A DNA stretch of 64,000 nucleotides from Dyella amyloliquefaciens. Its GTDB lineage: Bacteria > Pseudomonadota > Gammaproteobacteria > Xanthomonadales > Rhodanobacteraceae. This document shows, piece after piece, positions 25,662-34,632 of the stretch; positions within the stretch are counted from its first letter, which is position 1; the number at the start of each line of letters is the position of its first letter. The DNA is taken from contig NZ_SAYT01000001.1 in assembly GCF_004296575.1 (NCBI RefSeq), forward strand, positions 124,001 to 188,000, read 5' to 3'. The notes under the pieces are model-generated. The model worked only from the letters and a program-made list of their open reading frames with translations. It was not told where the DNA came from and searched no databases. A program made the position numbers and the translations under genes.

Positions 25662-28316
25662 TCACTGCTTGCCGGCGATGTCGCCCGGCGTTGCTTCTTC
25701 CGTCGCCGGGACGGTCTCCACCGGGGTGACCTCCTCGGGCGCGTGGGCATGATGCTCCGCCGCCACGTGCCGCTCGTGCAGCGCTTCGCTGGACGCATCC
25801 GCCGGCACCGGCTTGCCGTCCGCATCCTTGTCGTTGTCGCCGCCCGGGGTGATCTTGAGGATCGAATGGCGCACCTCGCGCGCCAGGATCACGCGCGCAT
25901 CGCGCACCATGTCCTCCAGCGCGTGGTCGTAGTCCAGCTTGCCGGCGTCGTCGGTCCACACGATGCGGCTCTCGCGCAGCTTCTGGATGAAGCCGCGGAA
26001 CAGCGCCTTGTCGAAGAACTCCGGCGCCGACAGTTCGTTGAGCAGGCTGAGGCGCTGCGCGGTGAGCGTGCAGGCGTTCTCCAGCTCGGCGCCCGTCATG
26101 GTGTGCGGGCCGTTCTTCACCAGCGCGGCGATGGTGATGTAGTAGCGCTCGAAGGCCTGGATCAGGCTGCGCGCGATGATGCGCAGCTGGAAGGCACCAT
26201 CGTCCTGGCCAGGGCCACGCTCCAGCACGCGGCCATCGCCGGTCGCTTCGAGCAGGCCGCGGCGAACGAAGAAGTCGATGGTTGCCTGCAGCTGGTTGCA
26301 GAAGCCTTCCGCGTCCCACGGCAGGAACAGCTCGCCCTGGATGAACGGATAGATGATGCGGCCCAGGCGCAACACCGAGGCGCGCGACATGCGGCGGTTG
26401 TTGAGGAAGCAGCACGCCACCCACGCAGCGGTCGCCGTCAGGTGCAACACGTTGTTGCGGAAGTAGCTGAGCAGTACCGCCTGCTCATCCTCGGTGACCA
26501 GCACGTCGCCCAGCGAGTGGCGCACGCGGCGGATCCAGCCCATCTGCTCGCCGTAGGCGATGATGCCGGCCGGATCCATCGAGGTCAGCGTCACGCGGTC
26601 CGAGAAGGGTTGTTCTTCCAGCAGCGCCTTGGTCAGTTCCAGCTGCGCCAGCAGGTCGTTCTCCGCCATCGCATGCTTGGGCGTGGCCAGCAGGGCCAGC
26701 GCCAGCAGGTTGATCGGGTTCACGTCCGCCGCGCGGTTGATATTGATCTGGATACGTTCGGCCAGGTCATCCACCACGCGGCCCAGCCACTCGGGCTTGG
26801 CATCGGGATCGGCGGCAATGGCGGCGCGCCAGTCGGGGCTGGCGGCATCGAGCATCGGATTGAGCTCGATCGGTTCGCCGAAGTTGAGCGCGACATGGCC
26901 GTAGCGCTGGCGCAGCACCTTCAGGCCACGCAGCAGGCCGAGCAGCGATTCCTTCTCCTTGGGCTTGCCGGAGAGTTCGCCGATGTAGCTCTTGCCTTCC
27001 ATCAGCTTCTCGTAGCCGATGTACACGGGCTGGAATATCACCGGGCGGCGCGGCGCGCGCAGGAAGGCGCGCACGGTCATCACCAGCATGCCGGCGCGCG
27101 GCGCCAGCAGTCGTCCGGTACGCGAACGGCCGCCTTCGATGAAGTACTCGATCGGCACGCCGCGATCGATCAGCTGTGCCAGGTATTCGTTGAACACTAC
27201 CGAGTACAGCGCGTTGCCCTTGAAGCTGCGGCGCAGGAAGAACGCACCGCCGCGACGCAGGATCGGGCCGATGCCCGGCAGGTTGAGGTTCACGCCAGCC
27301 GCGATGTGCGGCACGACCACGCCCGACATGTGCAGCTGGTAGGACAGCAGCAGGTAGTCGGCATGGCTGCGATGGCAGGGCACGTACACCACTTCATGGC
27401 CCGGCGCGGCAGCGCGGGCCTTCTCGAAGTGGTGCATGGCGATGCCGTCGTACAGCTTGTTCCAGAAGTTGGAGAGCAGGAACGACACCGAGCGCACCAC
27501 CGGGTGCGAATAGTCGGCGGCGATCTCCATCACCATGTCGTGCGCGCGGCGCCAGGCCTTGGCGTGGCTGATGTTTTCCTTCGCGGCGACGGCAGCGATG
27601 GCGGTGCGCACCGGCTCGGCGTTGAGCACCGCGTCGACCACGGTACGGCGGTGCGACAGGTCGGGGCCGATCACCGCCGCACGGATGCGGCGGAAGTGCG
27701 TGCGCAGCACGCGGGCGATCTTGCGGGTGAGGCGTTCGGGGCGGACCTCGGCGGCTTCGTTCACCACCGTGCGCAGCGACACCGGCGTGGAGAAGTGCAC
27801 CACGGTGTCGCGGCCGTTGAGCAGCAGCGCCAGCATGCGGCGGAAGCGGCCCACCACCACCCAGTTTTCGGAGAACAGCACGCTGAACCAGCCCGACTCG
27901 CGGGTAGGCGCGCGCCCGACATAGATGGACACCGGCACGATCTGGATGTCGCGCTCGGGGTCGCCCTCGAGCGAGCGCACCAGCTGGCCCAGCGGCTCGT
28001 TCGGCGAGCGCTGGCGGCTGCGCCCGAACAGCCAGCCGTCACGGCGGGCCAGGGCGAACACCGAGCGCCTGCGGCGGGTACCCGTCAGCGGCTGCATCGG
28101 CGAGGGCAGGCCGGCCTCGCGGCAGGCGCGCTCGAGGATCAGCCCATCGGAAAAGCCATCGCGCTCGATCACATAGCAAACGGGCACGCCCGCCTGCAGC
28201 AAGGCAGCGGGTTCGGCAGGTTCGCGGCGGATGCGCACCCAGGGTTCGAGCAGTTGCCCGGCCAGGTTGAACCACCAGGGCGCGCGGCTACGGGCGGGAG
28301 TGTCCGTGGTCGACAT
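25662..28316 (-). CDS. plsB: Glycerol-3-phosphate 1-O-acyltransferase
   Basis: 884 residues, full length for PlsB. The acyltransferase blocks are visible: HRSHAD (block I, near residue 310), GAFFLRRSF, FIEGGRSRTGR and VIFQPVYIGYEKL. It puts the first acyl chain on glycerol 3-phosphate at the inner membrane. ATG 28316 is used because AGGGGA precedes it at good spacing; the ATG three codons upstream directly abuts that site. The last 50 residues are a low-complexity His/Ala/Glu/Pro tail (HERHVAAEHHAHAPEE) not present in E. coli PlsB. GpsA, which makes its substrate, is encoded 20 kb away. Confidence 0.95.
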   Translation of the reverse strand: MSTTDTPARSRAPWWFNLAGQLLEPWVRIRREPAEPAALLQAGVPVCYVIERDGFSDGLILERACREAGLPSPMQPLTGTRRRRSVFALARRDGWLFGRSRQRSPNEPLGQLVRSLEGDPERDIQIVPVSIYVGRAPTRESGWFSVLFSENWVVVGRFRRMLALLLNGRDTVVHFSTPVSLRTVVNEAAEVRPERLTRKIARVLRTHFRRIRAAVIGPDLSHRRTVVDAVLNAEPVRTAIAAVAAKENISHAKAWRRAHDMVMEIAADYSHPVVRSVSFLLSNFWNKLYDGIAMHHFEKARAAAPGHEVVYVPCHRSHADYLLLSYQLHMSGVVVPHIAAGVNLNLPGIGPILRRGGAFFLRRSFKGNALYSVVFNEYLAQLIDRGVPIEYFIEGGRSRTGRLLAPRAGMLVMTVRAFLRAPRRPVIFQPVYIGYEKLMEGKSYIGELSGKPKEKESLLGLLRGLKVLRQRYGHVALNFGEPIELNPMLDAASPDWRAAIAADPDAKPEWLGRVVDDLAERIQININRAADVNPINLLALALLATPKHAMAENDLLAQLELTKALLEEQPFSDRVTLTSMDPAGIIAYGEQMGWIRRVRHSLGDVLVTEDEQAVLLSYFRNNVLHLTATAAWVACCFLNNRRMSRASVLRLGRIIYPFIQGELFLPWDAEGFCNQLQATIDFFVRRGLLEATGDGRVLERGPGQDDGAFQLRIIARSLIQAFERYYITIAALVKNGPHTMTGAELENACTLTAQRLSLLNELSAPEFFDKALFRGFIQKLRESRIVWTDDAGKLDYDHALEDMVRDARVILAREVRHSILKITPGGDNDKDADGKPVPADASSEALHERHVAAEHHAHAPEEVTPVETVPATEEATPGDIAGKQ

Positions 28317-28368
28317 ATTCAGCATCCCCTGATTGTAACCGGTGAGGCGGAGAAACCTGTTCGACGGA

Positions 28369-29385
28369 TCAATGCTTGTTGGTGGAAGCCTGCGCGGGCG
28401 CTACCGGCGCTGGCTTGACCTGGAGCGCCGAGGTGGTTGCGGGTGCCGGTTCCGGCGCGCTGCTGCCCGACGCGGGCGCGGCCAGCAGGCGGTCATGTGA
28501 TTCGCGCACGTTCTGCAGCATGTCGGCGCTGTACCAGCGGCCGTCCTGCTGGACCAGATCCGACTCGGTGGACAGCGGCTTGCCCAGCAGCACGTAGTCG
28601 AGGCGCACGTGGGCGTGGCCGTTGCGGTTCTCCAGCGTGGTCACCTTCACCGAATCGAGCACGTCGTCGATCGACAGGCCATAGATGGCCAGGGCCTGCT
28701 TGATGCCGAGGAAGCCGGCGCTGTACTTCTGCATGGCGGTGTCGAAGTCCATCGTGCGCAGCTGCTCGGGTGTCTTGATGTCCAGCTTGCGCGCCGTCGC
28801 CACTGCCACCGAGATGGTCTGCTTCGCGCGCGCCTGGTCGAACCACGGCACCTGCTGCGCCCACGGCGCCAGCACGTTGATGACCTCGGTGGCCTGCTGC
28901 TTCTGCGGGTTGGTGAGTTCCTTGCTCTGCGCTACGCCGGTGGCGGCAATGGCCTGGGCGATGCCGATCATCACCGGCACCTGGTCGCTGTACTGCGCCT
29001 TCAGCTGGGCGAGCTTGGGCCGGGCGAGGGCATACAGCTTGGTCTCCGCGTCCGGCTCCGTGAGCATCTGCATGTTCTTGATGAAGTCCTCGCGGTCTTC
29101 CGGCGTGATCGGGTGATCGTCGGGGCGCGGGCGGGTCCAGTCGGTGCGCAGCGTGTCGTAGTCCGCCGGCGGCAGGGCGTGCTTCCAGAAGCCGGCGAAG
29201 TCACCCGTCTTGATCAGGGCCACGGACTGCTGCACGGACGCTTCGGGCGTGTCGCCACCGACCACCACGGGCACGGGCCCGGTGCCGGCGGGCTTGTGCG
29301 CGGTGAAGAACAGCGCGGCAACGGTGGCCAGCACCAGCAGGGCGACGAACGCGCCAACGGCATAGAAAACGGATGAGCGACGCAT
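28369..29385 (-). CDS. Membrane-anchored protein of unknown function
   Basis: 338 residues. One N-terminal helix (about 6-27, YAVGAFVALLVLATVAALFF) with a short basic start suggests an inner-membrane anchor with a periplasmic body. The body is mostly helical, begins with a segment about phosphate-ester-free repeats (ASVQQSVALIKTGDFAGFW) of the type seen in DUF4878/lumazine-like lipid-transport domains, and ends in a Pro/Ala-rich tail. I do not recognise a named family. It lies just upstream of plsB in the same direction with 52 bases between, so co-transcription is possible. A candidate structured RNA precedes it. Confidence 0.6.
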   Translation of the reverse strand: MRRSSVFYAVGAFVALLVLATVAALFFTAHKPAGTGPVPVVVGGDTPEASVQQSVALIKTGDFAGFWKHALPPADYDTLRTDWTRPRPDDHPITPEDREDFIKNMQMLTEPDAETKLYALARPKLAQLKAQYSDQVPVMIGIAQAIAATGVAQSKELTNPQKQQATEVINVLAPWAQQVPWFDQARAKQTISVAVATARKLDIKTPEQLRTMDFDTAMQKYSAGFLGIKQALAIYGLSIDDVLDSVKVTTLENRNGHAHVRLDYVLLGKPLSTESDLVQQDGRWYSADMLQNVRESHDRLLAAPASGSSAPEPAPATTSALQVKPAPVAPAQASTNKH

Positions 29386-29521
29386 GGTGTCTCGGCGTAT
29401 GTGGTGCCCGTCGACCTGCACGAGGCTCGGGGCTGTCGGCGGAGGGTAAGGGCGGGGGCTTCGCCCGAACAAGAGCCGGAGCGCGGGTCTGAGAGCTCGT
29501 TCAAGAGCTTTTCAGGCGCCC

Positions 29522-29624
29522 AAAAAGAAAACCCCGCGGGCGTTGGGCCTCACGGGGTAATCCGGCAGAGCCGGAAGGGAAATGGCCTTGCCTGCGGAAT
29601 TATCAAGGTCAGCAGGTGTTGGCG
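29522..29624 (-). ncRNA. Candidate structured RNA or leader with terminator
   Basis: Read on the minus strand: two competing stems CCTGC/GCAGG (29612-29616 with 29591-29595) and CCTTG/CAAGG (29604-29608 with 29586-29590), then a hairpin CCGGC/GCCGG, then an intrinsic terminator (CCCCG/CGGGG, 29532-29557, followed by TTTTCTTTTT). The first two stems interleave and are probably mutually exclusive. A promoter-like pair lies just upstream. It could be a small RNA of about 100 nt, or an attenuator for the gene at 29385. No riboswitch class was matched. Confidence 0.45.
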
Positions 29625-29630
29625 GGGGAG

Positions 29631-29659
29631 ATATTACTTCCCCGTTAAAGTTAAAGCAA
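29631..29659 (-). promoter_or_regulatory. Promoter-like elements for the candidate RNA
   Basis: Minus-strand TTGCTT (29654-29659), 17-base spacer, TAATAT (29631-29636), within the most AT-rich stretch of the window (about 29630-29705). Predicted start near 29624. The rest of 29386-29521 holds nothing recognised. Confidence 0.4.
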
Positions 29660-29706
29660 TACTTTAGATTATGCTGCGTAACTTGATGATTTTATTTGAT
29701 TGATGG

Positions 29707-30609
29707 TCAATCGAAACGCAGCGACTGGATCTTCTGGCGGCGGCGCTCGTCGCGCGGTGCCGTCCAGTCATTATTAAACAAAGAAGGCTCCCAGGCGCCA
29801 TAGGTCGGATTGGGCAGGGTGAACCAGCGGGTGCCGATCCAGTCCATGTACGGCGCCATGGCTTTCTGGCGGCCCTCGGCGTTGTTGGCCAAAACGGTCA
29901 CAAAATCGCCGATCTGGTCGCCAAACTGCATCAATACGCGGTATTTGCGACTGACCAGCTGGCGGCGGCAACCCTTCTCGGTACCCACCTGCTCGCAGTC
30001 TTCGACGAAGGTGCCCAGGCCCAGGAACGCTTCGGGGCCCGAGACCGGCAGGCCTTCCTTGCGCAGGTTGGCCAGGGTGTCCTGGTCCAGATCCTTGGCG
30101 CGATTGGAAATGTAGATCACCGCGACGCCGTGCTTGGCGGCGAACTGGGTGAACTCGACCACGCCCGGCAGCGCGCGGGCGTGCTGTTCCTTGCACCAGG
30201 CCGCCCATTCGGCCTCGTTGTATTCGCCGCCGCTCTTCACCAGGCGTGCCTGGTACGGCGAGTTGTCCAGCACGGTCTCGTCGATGTCGAGCACCACGGC
30301 CGGTTGCAGGCCCTTGGCCGGCGCGGCGCGATCGCCCTTGGGCAGCGCGTCCCAGTTCGGGTCGGCCTTGGCGATGAGCAGGCGTGCCTGGGCGTCGCGG
30401 TAGGTCTGCAGGTAGATCAGGTCGTGTTCGATCGCCGTCTGGCTCCAGGCCACCGCATTGAGATTGTCATCGGCGGGCGTGGTCGGAGCAGCGGGCGCTG
30501 CGGGTGCTGGCGCTACAGGCGCGACCGGGGCGGGCGCCTTGTTTGGGGTGCTGGAGCAACCGGCAAGCAGGATCAAGGCGGCAAACGCCGCCGGCAAACG
30601 AACGGACAT
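29707..30609 (-). CDS. Class C (lipoprotein e(P4)-like) acid phosphatase
   Basis: 300 residues. Lipobox LLAGC gives lipid anchor Cys18, then a long Ala/Pro linker (24-46). The HAD-type catalytic motif VVLDIDETVLDN has nucleophile Asp108 and Asp110. IYISNRAKD supplies motif II and FGDQIGDF the acidic motif IV. Class C enzymes are outer-membrane lipoproteins that remove phosphate from nucleotides (5'-nucleotidase) and other esters. The phosphatase fits with the alkaline phosphatase and diesterases elsewhere in the window. It is divergent from the AI-2E-family gene. Confidence 0.92.
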   Translation of the reverse strand: MSVRLPAAFAALILLAGCSSTPNKAPAPVAPVAPAPAAPAAPTTPADDNLNAVAWSQTAIEHDLIYLQTYRDAQARLLIAKADPNWDALPKGDRAAPAKGLQPAVVLDIDETVLDNSPYQARLVKSGGEYNEAEWAAWCKEQHARALPGVVEFTQFAAKHGVAVIYISNRAKDLDQDTLANLRKEGLPVSGPEAFLGLGTFVEDCEQVGTEKGCRRQLVSRKYRVLMQFGDQIGDFVTVLANNAEGRQKAMAPYMDWIGTRWFTLPNPTYGAWEPSLFNNDWTAPRDERRRQKIQSLRFD

Positions 30610-30742
30610 GAAGGGATTCCCTGTGAGACTGAACGATCAGGATCGGGCAAGTTTACGACAGCCACATGTCGCCACCTTCAGGGCTGGCGGTCGCAACGTC
30701 CGACTGACAGACTCGGGGCTCCCCACCTTCGCATGAACTTGC

Positions 30743-31774
30743 ATGGAAACCGCCCCGTCCCTCGTGCGCCCTCCTTCGACGGCGATCCGCACGGCCAGCT
30801 ACGTACTGGCCGCTGCCGCCCTGGTGCTGGTGCTCGGGTTGCGCCTGTTGCCGGCCCTGTTCGCCGGCCTGCTGGTCTACGAGCTGGTGCAGTCCACCGC
30901 GCCGCTGCTGGGCAAGCGGATCCCGGGTGACCGCGCGCGCGTGCTGGTGGTGGCCCTGCTGGGCACCATCGTGGTCGGCCTGCTGGTGCTGCTGATCCTC
31001 AGCGCGGTGAGCTTCCTGCGCAACGAGATCGGCAACCCCGAAGTGCTGTGGCAGCAGCAGCTGATGCCGCTGGTGGAGAAGGCGCGAGAGCAGCTGCCGG
31101 CGACCATCGTGGGCTGGCTGCCTGATAGCGTGGACGACCTGCGCGTGATGGCGCTGGAGCTCACCCGCAAGCACTCGGTGAGCCTGCAGACGGTGGGCAA
31201 GGAAGCGGCGCGCGTATTCGTGCACATCCTCATCGGCATGGTGCTGGGTGCCATCGTCGCGTTGAGCCGCACGCGGCCTGCGCACCAGGTCGGCCCGCTC
31301 GCCGCGGCACTGGGCCTGCGCTGCCAGCGCCTGGCCGAGGCGTTCCACAACATCGTGTTCGCGCAGATCAAGATCTCGCTGATCAACACGGTGTTCACCG
31401 CGATCTTCCTGCTCGGCGTCTTGCCGCTGCTGGACATCCACGTGCCGTTGGCCAAGACGCTGGTGGTGGTCACCTTCATCGTTGGCCTGCTGCCGGTGAT
31501 CGGCAACCTCATTTCCAACACCGCCATCACCATCGCCGGCCTGTCCATCTCGCTCGGCGTCGGCGTTGCCGCGCTGGGTTTCCTGATACTCATCCACAAG
31601 CTCGAGTACTTCCTCAACGCGCGCATCGTGGGCGGCCAGATCCGTGCCCGCGCGTGGGAGCTGCTGGTGGCGATGCTGCTGATGGAGGCAGCGTTCGGCC
31701 TGCCGGGGCTGATCGCCGGGCCGATCTATTACGCCTATCTCAAGAGCGAGCTGGAAGCCGAGCGACTGATCTGA
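30743..31774 (+). CDS. AI-2E/PerM-family membrane protein
   Basis: 343 residues. N-terminal helices (about 18-55 and 70-95), an amphipathic periplasmic stretch (100-155), then five or more helices. VTFIVGLLPVIGNLISNTAI and LEYFLNARIVGGQI are the family's diagnostic conserved blocks (Pfam AI-2E_transport). Members are proposed exporters of small molecules or Na+/H+ antiporters; evidence for AI-2 transport is limited to a few. Start ATG 30743 lies in a 133-base divergent promoter region shared with the acid phosphatase. It converges on bluB with 15 bases between stops. Confidence 0.88.
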   Translation: METAPSLVRPPSTAIRTASYVLAAAALVLVLGLRLLPALFAGLLVYELVQSTAPLLGKRIPGDRARVLVVALLGTIVVGLLVLLILSAVSFLRNEIGNPEVLWQQQLMPLVEKAREQLPATIVGWLPDSVDDLRVMALELTRKHSVSLQTVGKEAARVFVHILIGMVLGAIVALSRTRPAHQVGPLAAALGLRCQRLAEAFHNIVFAQIKISLINTVFTAIFLLGVLPLLDIHVPLAKTLVVVTFIVGLLPVIGNLISNTAITIAGLSISLGVGVAALGFLILIHKLEYFLNARIVGGQIRARAWELLVAMLLMEAAFGLPGLIAGPIYYAYLKSELEAERLI

Positions 31775-31789
31775 GCGCTGGCGGCGAAT

Positions 31790-32503
31790 TCAGGCCGGCT
31801 TCCCGTTGGCGCCGTCGATCACGGCATCCACGAGTGGGGCATCGTCCACCGGGTCGCCCCAGCGATTGCCGTGCAGCAGGTTCTCCAGCGGGAGGCGTGA
31901 GCGCCAGCCGGCCGTCTCCAGTTCGGGGCGTGCCAGGAATTCGCTGACATAACCCAGGCACAGGTACGCCACCGGCACGACGTGTTCCGGCAGGCCCAGC
32001 AAGGTGGCCAGCTCCGCGGGATCGACGATGCTCACCCAGCCCACGCCGATACCTTCCGTGCGGGCTGCAAGCCACAGGTTCTGCACCGCCAGGCAGGTGC
32101 TGAACAGGTCGGCATCCAGCATGGTGTTGCGGCCCAGCACATGCGGACCGCCACGCGTGCGGTCGCAGGTGATGCACAGGTTGATCGGGCTGTCGACGAT
32201 GCCTTCGAGTTTCAGGCGTCGATACAGCGCGGCACGGTCGCCGTCGAAACGTCCAGCGGCATCGGCATTGGCGCGCTCGTACAGCGCCTTCATCGCCTGC
32301 TTGGTGGCGGGACTGTCGATGACGATGAAATCCCACGGCTGCATGAAGCCCACCGAAGGTGCGTGATGGGCGGCACGCAGCAGGCGGGCCAGCACCTCCG
32401 GTGCAATGGGGTCAGGCAGGAACTGCGAGCGAACGTCGCGACGCTCGTGGATGGCGCGGTACAGGCCGGCCCGCTGTTCTTCGGAAAACGCGTGTTCGCT
32501 CAT
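31790..32503 (-). CDS. bluB: 5,6-dimethylbenzimidazole synthase
   Basis: 237 residues, nitroreductase-like FMN fold with BluB features: RRDVRSQFLPDPI at the N terminus, FMQPWDFIVI, LGRNTMLDADLFSTCLA and RTEGIGVGWVSI. It breaks down FMN with O2 to make the lower ligand of cobalamin. It lies 9 bases after the helicase gene on the same strand, probably in one transcript. No other cobalamin gene and no cobalamin riboswitch is in the window, so it may serve ligand remodelling of imported corrinoids or belong to a dispersed pathway. Confidence 0.9.
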   Translation of the reverse strand: MSEHAFSEEQRAGLYRAIHERRDVRSQFLPDPIAPEVLARLLRAAHHAPSVGFMQPWDFIVIDSPATKQAMKALYERANADAAGRFDGDRAALYRRLKLEGIVDSPINLCITCDRTRGGPHVLGRNTMLDADLFSTCLAVQNLWLAARTEGIGVGWVSIVDPAELATLLGLPEHVVPVAYLCLGYVSEFLARPELETAGWRSRLPLENLLHGNRWGDPVDDAPLVDAVIDGANGKPA

Positions 32504-32512
32504 GCTGCTTGA

Positions 32513-34492
32513 TCAGCCCGCCAGCATCGCGGCGATCTTCGCCATGTGCGATTCGGCCGTCTCGCGCACCACTTCCTTGTCCGCTTCCGGATCCTTGCCC
32601 TGCCAATGCAGGTCGTCCTGCGGCAGCTCGTGCAGGAAGCGGCTGGGCTGGTTGCTGTTGATTTCGCCATAGCGCTTGGTCTTGGACGACCACGACAGCG
32701 TGAGCATTTCCTTGGCGCGGGTGATGCCCACGTACATGAGGCGGCGCTCCTCGTCGATGCGCCCCTCGTCGATGGCGCCATCGTGCGGCAGCGTGCCTTC
32801 CTCGCAGCCGACGATGAAGACGAAGCGGAACTCCAGGCCCTTTGCCGCATGCAGGGTCATCATGCGCACCGCGTTGCCGGGTTCGTCGCGATCGGCGTGG
32901 CTGAGCAGGGCGAGCTGCGCGGCAAGGTCGCCGGCGGTGTTGTTGCCGCGCTGCATGGCGCGGAACCAGTCCGCCAGTTCGCGCAGGTTGCCCAGGCGCC
33001 TTTCGCGCAAAGCCGGATCGGTGGTGCTGGCGGCGATCTGTTCGGCGTAGCCGGTGCGCTTGAGCACCATCTCGACGAGGTCCGCGGCGCTGTTGTGCAG
33101 TGAAGCGCTGCGCAATTCGTCCATGAGGTTGGTGAACGAGGCGAGCGCGGCGGCCGGGCGCGGCGTGAGCTGGCGCAGCACGGCATCGCTGCGTGCGGCA
33201 TCGAGCAGCGAGGCGTGGCGCGTCTGCGCGATCTGGCCGAGCTTCTCCAGCGTGGTCGAGCCGATCTCGCGCTTGGGCACGTTCACCACGCGCAGGAAGG
33301 CGGCGTCGTCGCTGGGGTTGGTGAGCAGGCGCAGGTAGCAGAGCAGGTCCTTCACTTCCGCGCGATCGAGGAAGCTCAGTGCGCCGGTAAGGTGGTACGG
33401 CACGCGCGCGAGGCGCAGTGCTTTTTCCAGCGGACGCGCCTGGAAGTTGCCGCGGTACAGGATGGCGATGTCGTGCCAGCGCGCCTTGTGCTTTTCCGCC
33501 AGCGTCACGGCGATCGCGGCGACGCGTTCGGCTTCGTGCTCGTTTTCCTTGCACTCAAGCACGCGGATCTGTGCACCTTCGGGGTGCTCGCTCCACAGCT
33601 TCTTTTCGTGCAGGTGGGGGTTGTTCGCAATCAGCTTATTGGCGGCGCGCAGGATGCGCTTGCCGCAACGGTAGTTCTGCTCGAGCTTGATCACGCGCAG
33701 CGCCGGCCAGTCCTTGCCGAGCTGGTCGATGTTCTCGGGGTTGGCGCCACGCCACGCGTAGATCGACTGGTCGTCGTCGCCCACGCAGGTGAAGCGGCCG
33801 CGCTCGCCGGCCAATGCCTTGAGCAGGCGGTACTGCGCGTCGTTGGTGTCCTGGTATTCGTCGACCAGCAGGTAGCGCAGGCGCTCGCGCCAGGCCATGC
33901 GGCATTCCTCGTCGGATTCGAGGATGCGCAGCGGCAGGCGGATCAGGTCGTCGAAATCCACCGCGTTGAACGCGGAGAGTCGCTGCTGGTAGAGATCGTA
34001 GATCGTGGCTGCATCCAGCTCACGCGGACTGCGTGCAGCCGCCAGCGCTTCTTCAGGCGACAAGCCTGCATTCTTCGCGCGGCTCACCAGGTTGCGGATG
34101 CCGAACAGCACATCGGGCTTGATGCCCTTGGGTGCGAGTTCCTTGATGATGCCTTCGCTGTCGTCCGCATCGAGCACCGAAAAGCCTTTGCGCAGGCCCG
34201 CGCGCTGGTGCTCCATCTGCAGGAACTTCAGGCCCAGCGCGTGGAAGGTACACACGGTGAGCGCGGCGGCATCTTCGCTGGTGATCAGCTTGGCCACGCG
34301 CTCGCGCATTTCCTTCGCCGCCTTGTTGGTGAAGGTGATCGCGGCGATCTTGGACGGGGCGAGCTTCTTGCGGGCGATCAGGTACGCGATCTTCTGCGTG
34401 ATCACGCTGGTCTTGCCCGAGCCCGCGCCGGCCAATACCAGCAGCGGACCGTCGCAGTGTTCGACGGCGGCCAATTGTTGCGGGTTGAGCAT
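32513..34492 (-). CDS. rep: UvrD/Rep-family 3'-5' DNA helicase
   Basis: 659 residues, length and organisation of Rep (E. coli 673). Motif I is LAGAGSGKT, Ia AITFTNKAAKEM, II LLVDEYQDTN, III VGDDDQSIYAWRGA, IV LEQNYRC, V MTLHAAKGLEF and VI RRLMYVGITRAKE. It starts at ATG 34492 with MLNPQQLAAVEHCDGP, the usual Rep N terminus; the frame remains open upstream only by chance. Rep moves along single-stranded DNA and helps forks pass bound proteins. Probably co-transcribed with bluB. Confidence 0.92.
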   Translation of the reverse strand: MLNPQQLAAVEHCDGPLLVLAGAGSGKTSVITQKIAYLIARKKLAPSKIAAITFTNKAAKEMRERVAKLITSEDAAALTVCTFHALGLKFLQMEHQRAGLRKGFSVLDADDSEGIIKELAPKGIKPDVLFGIRNLVSRAKNAGLSPEEALAAARSPRELDAATIYDLYQQRLSAFNAVDFDDLIRLPLRILESDEECRMAWRERLRYLLVDEYQDTNDAQYRLLKALAGERGRFTCVGDDDQSIYAWRGANPENIDQLGKDWPALRVIKLEQNYRCGKRILRAANKLIANNPHLHEKKLWSEHPEGAQIRVLECKENEHEAERVAAIAVTLAEKHKARWHDIAILYRGNFQARPLEKALRLARVPYHLTGALSFLDRAEVKDLLCYLRLLTNPSDDAAFLRVVNVPKREIGSTTLEKLGQIAQTRHASLLDAARSDAVLRQLTPRPAAALASFTNLMDELRSASLHNSAADLVEMVLKRTGYAEQIAASTTDPALRERRLGNLRELADWFRAMQRGNNTAGDLAAQLALLSHADRDEPGNAVRMMTLHAAKGLEFRFVFIVGCEEGTLPHDGAIDEGRIDEERRLMYVGITRAKEMLTLSWSSKTKRYGEINSNQPSRFLHELPQDDLHWQGKDPEADKEVVRETAESHMAKIAAMLAG

Positions 34493-34632
34493 GGTGTGTG
34501 CGCAGGCTGGAGCGGCGGACGATGGTAACAGAGGCCGTCCACCTGGCCGACACGCCGGGGCGTAGTATGGTCGGCGGGTCGGGCCAGAGATGCCGGCGAC
34601 ACCGGCGACCGTCCGCCTCACAGGAGCGTGAG

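Noticed and set aside
25275-28418. A 1047-codon open frame on the plus strand opposite plsB and the amidohydrolase
   Set aside because: Composition is Arg/Ala/His/Gln-rich with no domain, it lies antisense to two firmly identified genes, and long antisense frames are expected at this GC content.
29522-29700. TPP, cobalamin, FMN or glycine riboswitch, or 6S RNA
   Set aside because: Isolated similarity (GATAAT-CCGC-AGG-AAG) but the other conserved blocks of those classes are missing.
34498-34632. Longer start for the small frame at 34633
   Set aside because: The upstream 45 codons run through the probable promoter region and lack a ribosome site.
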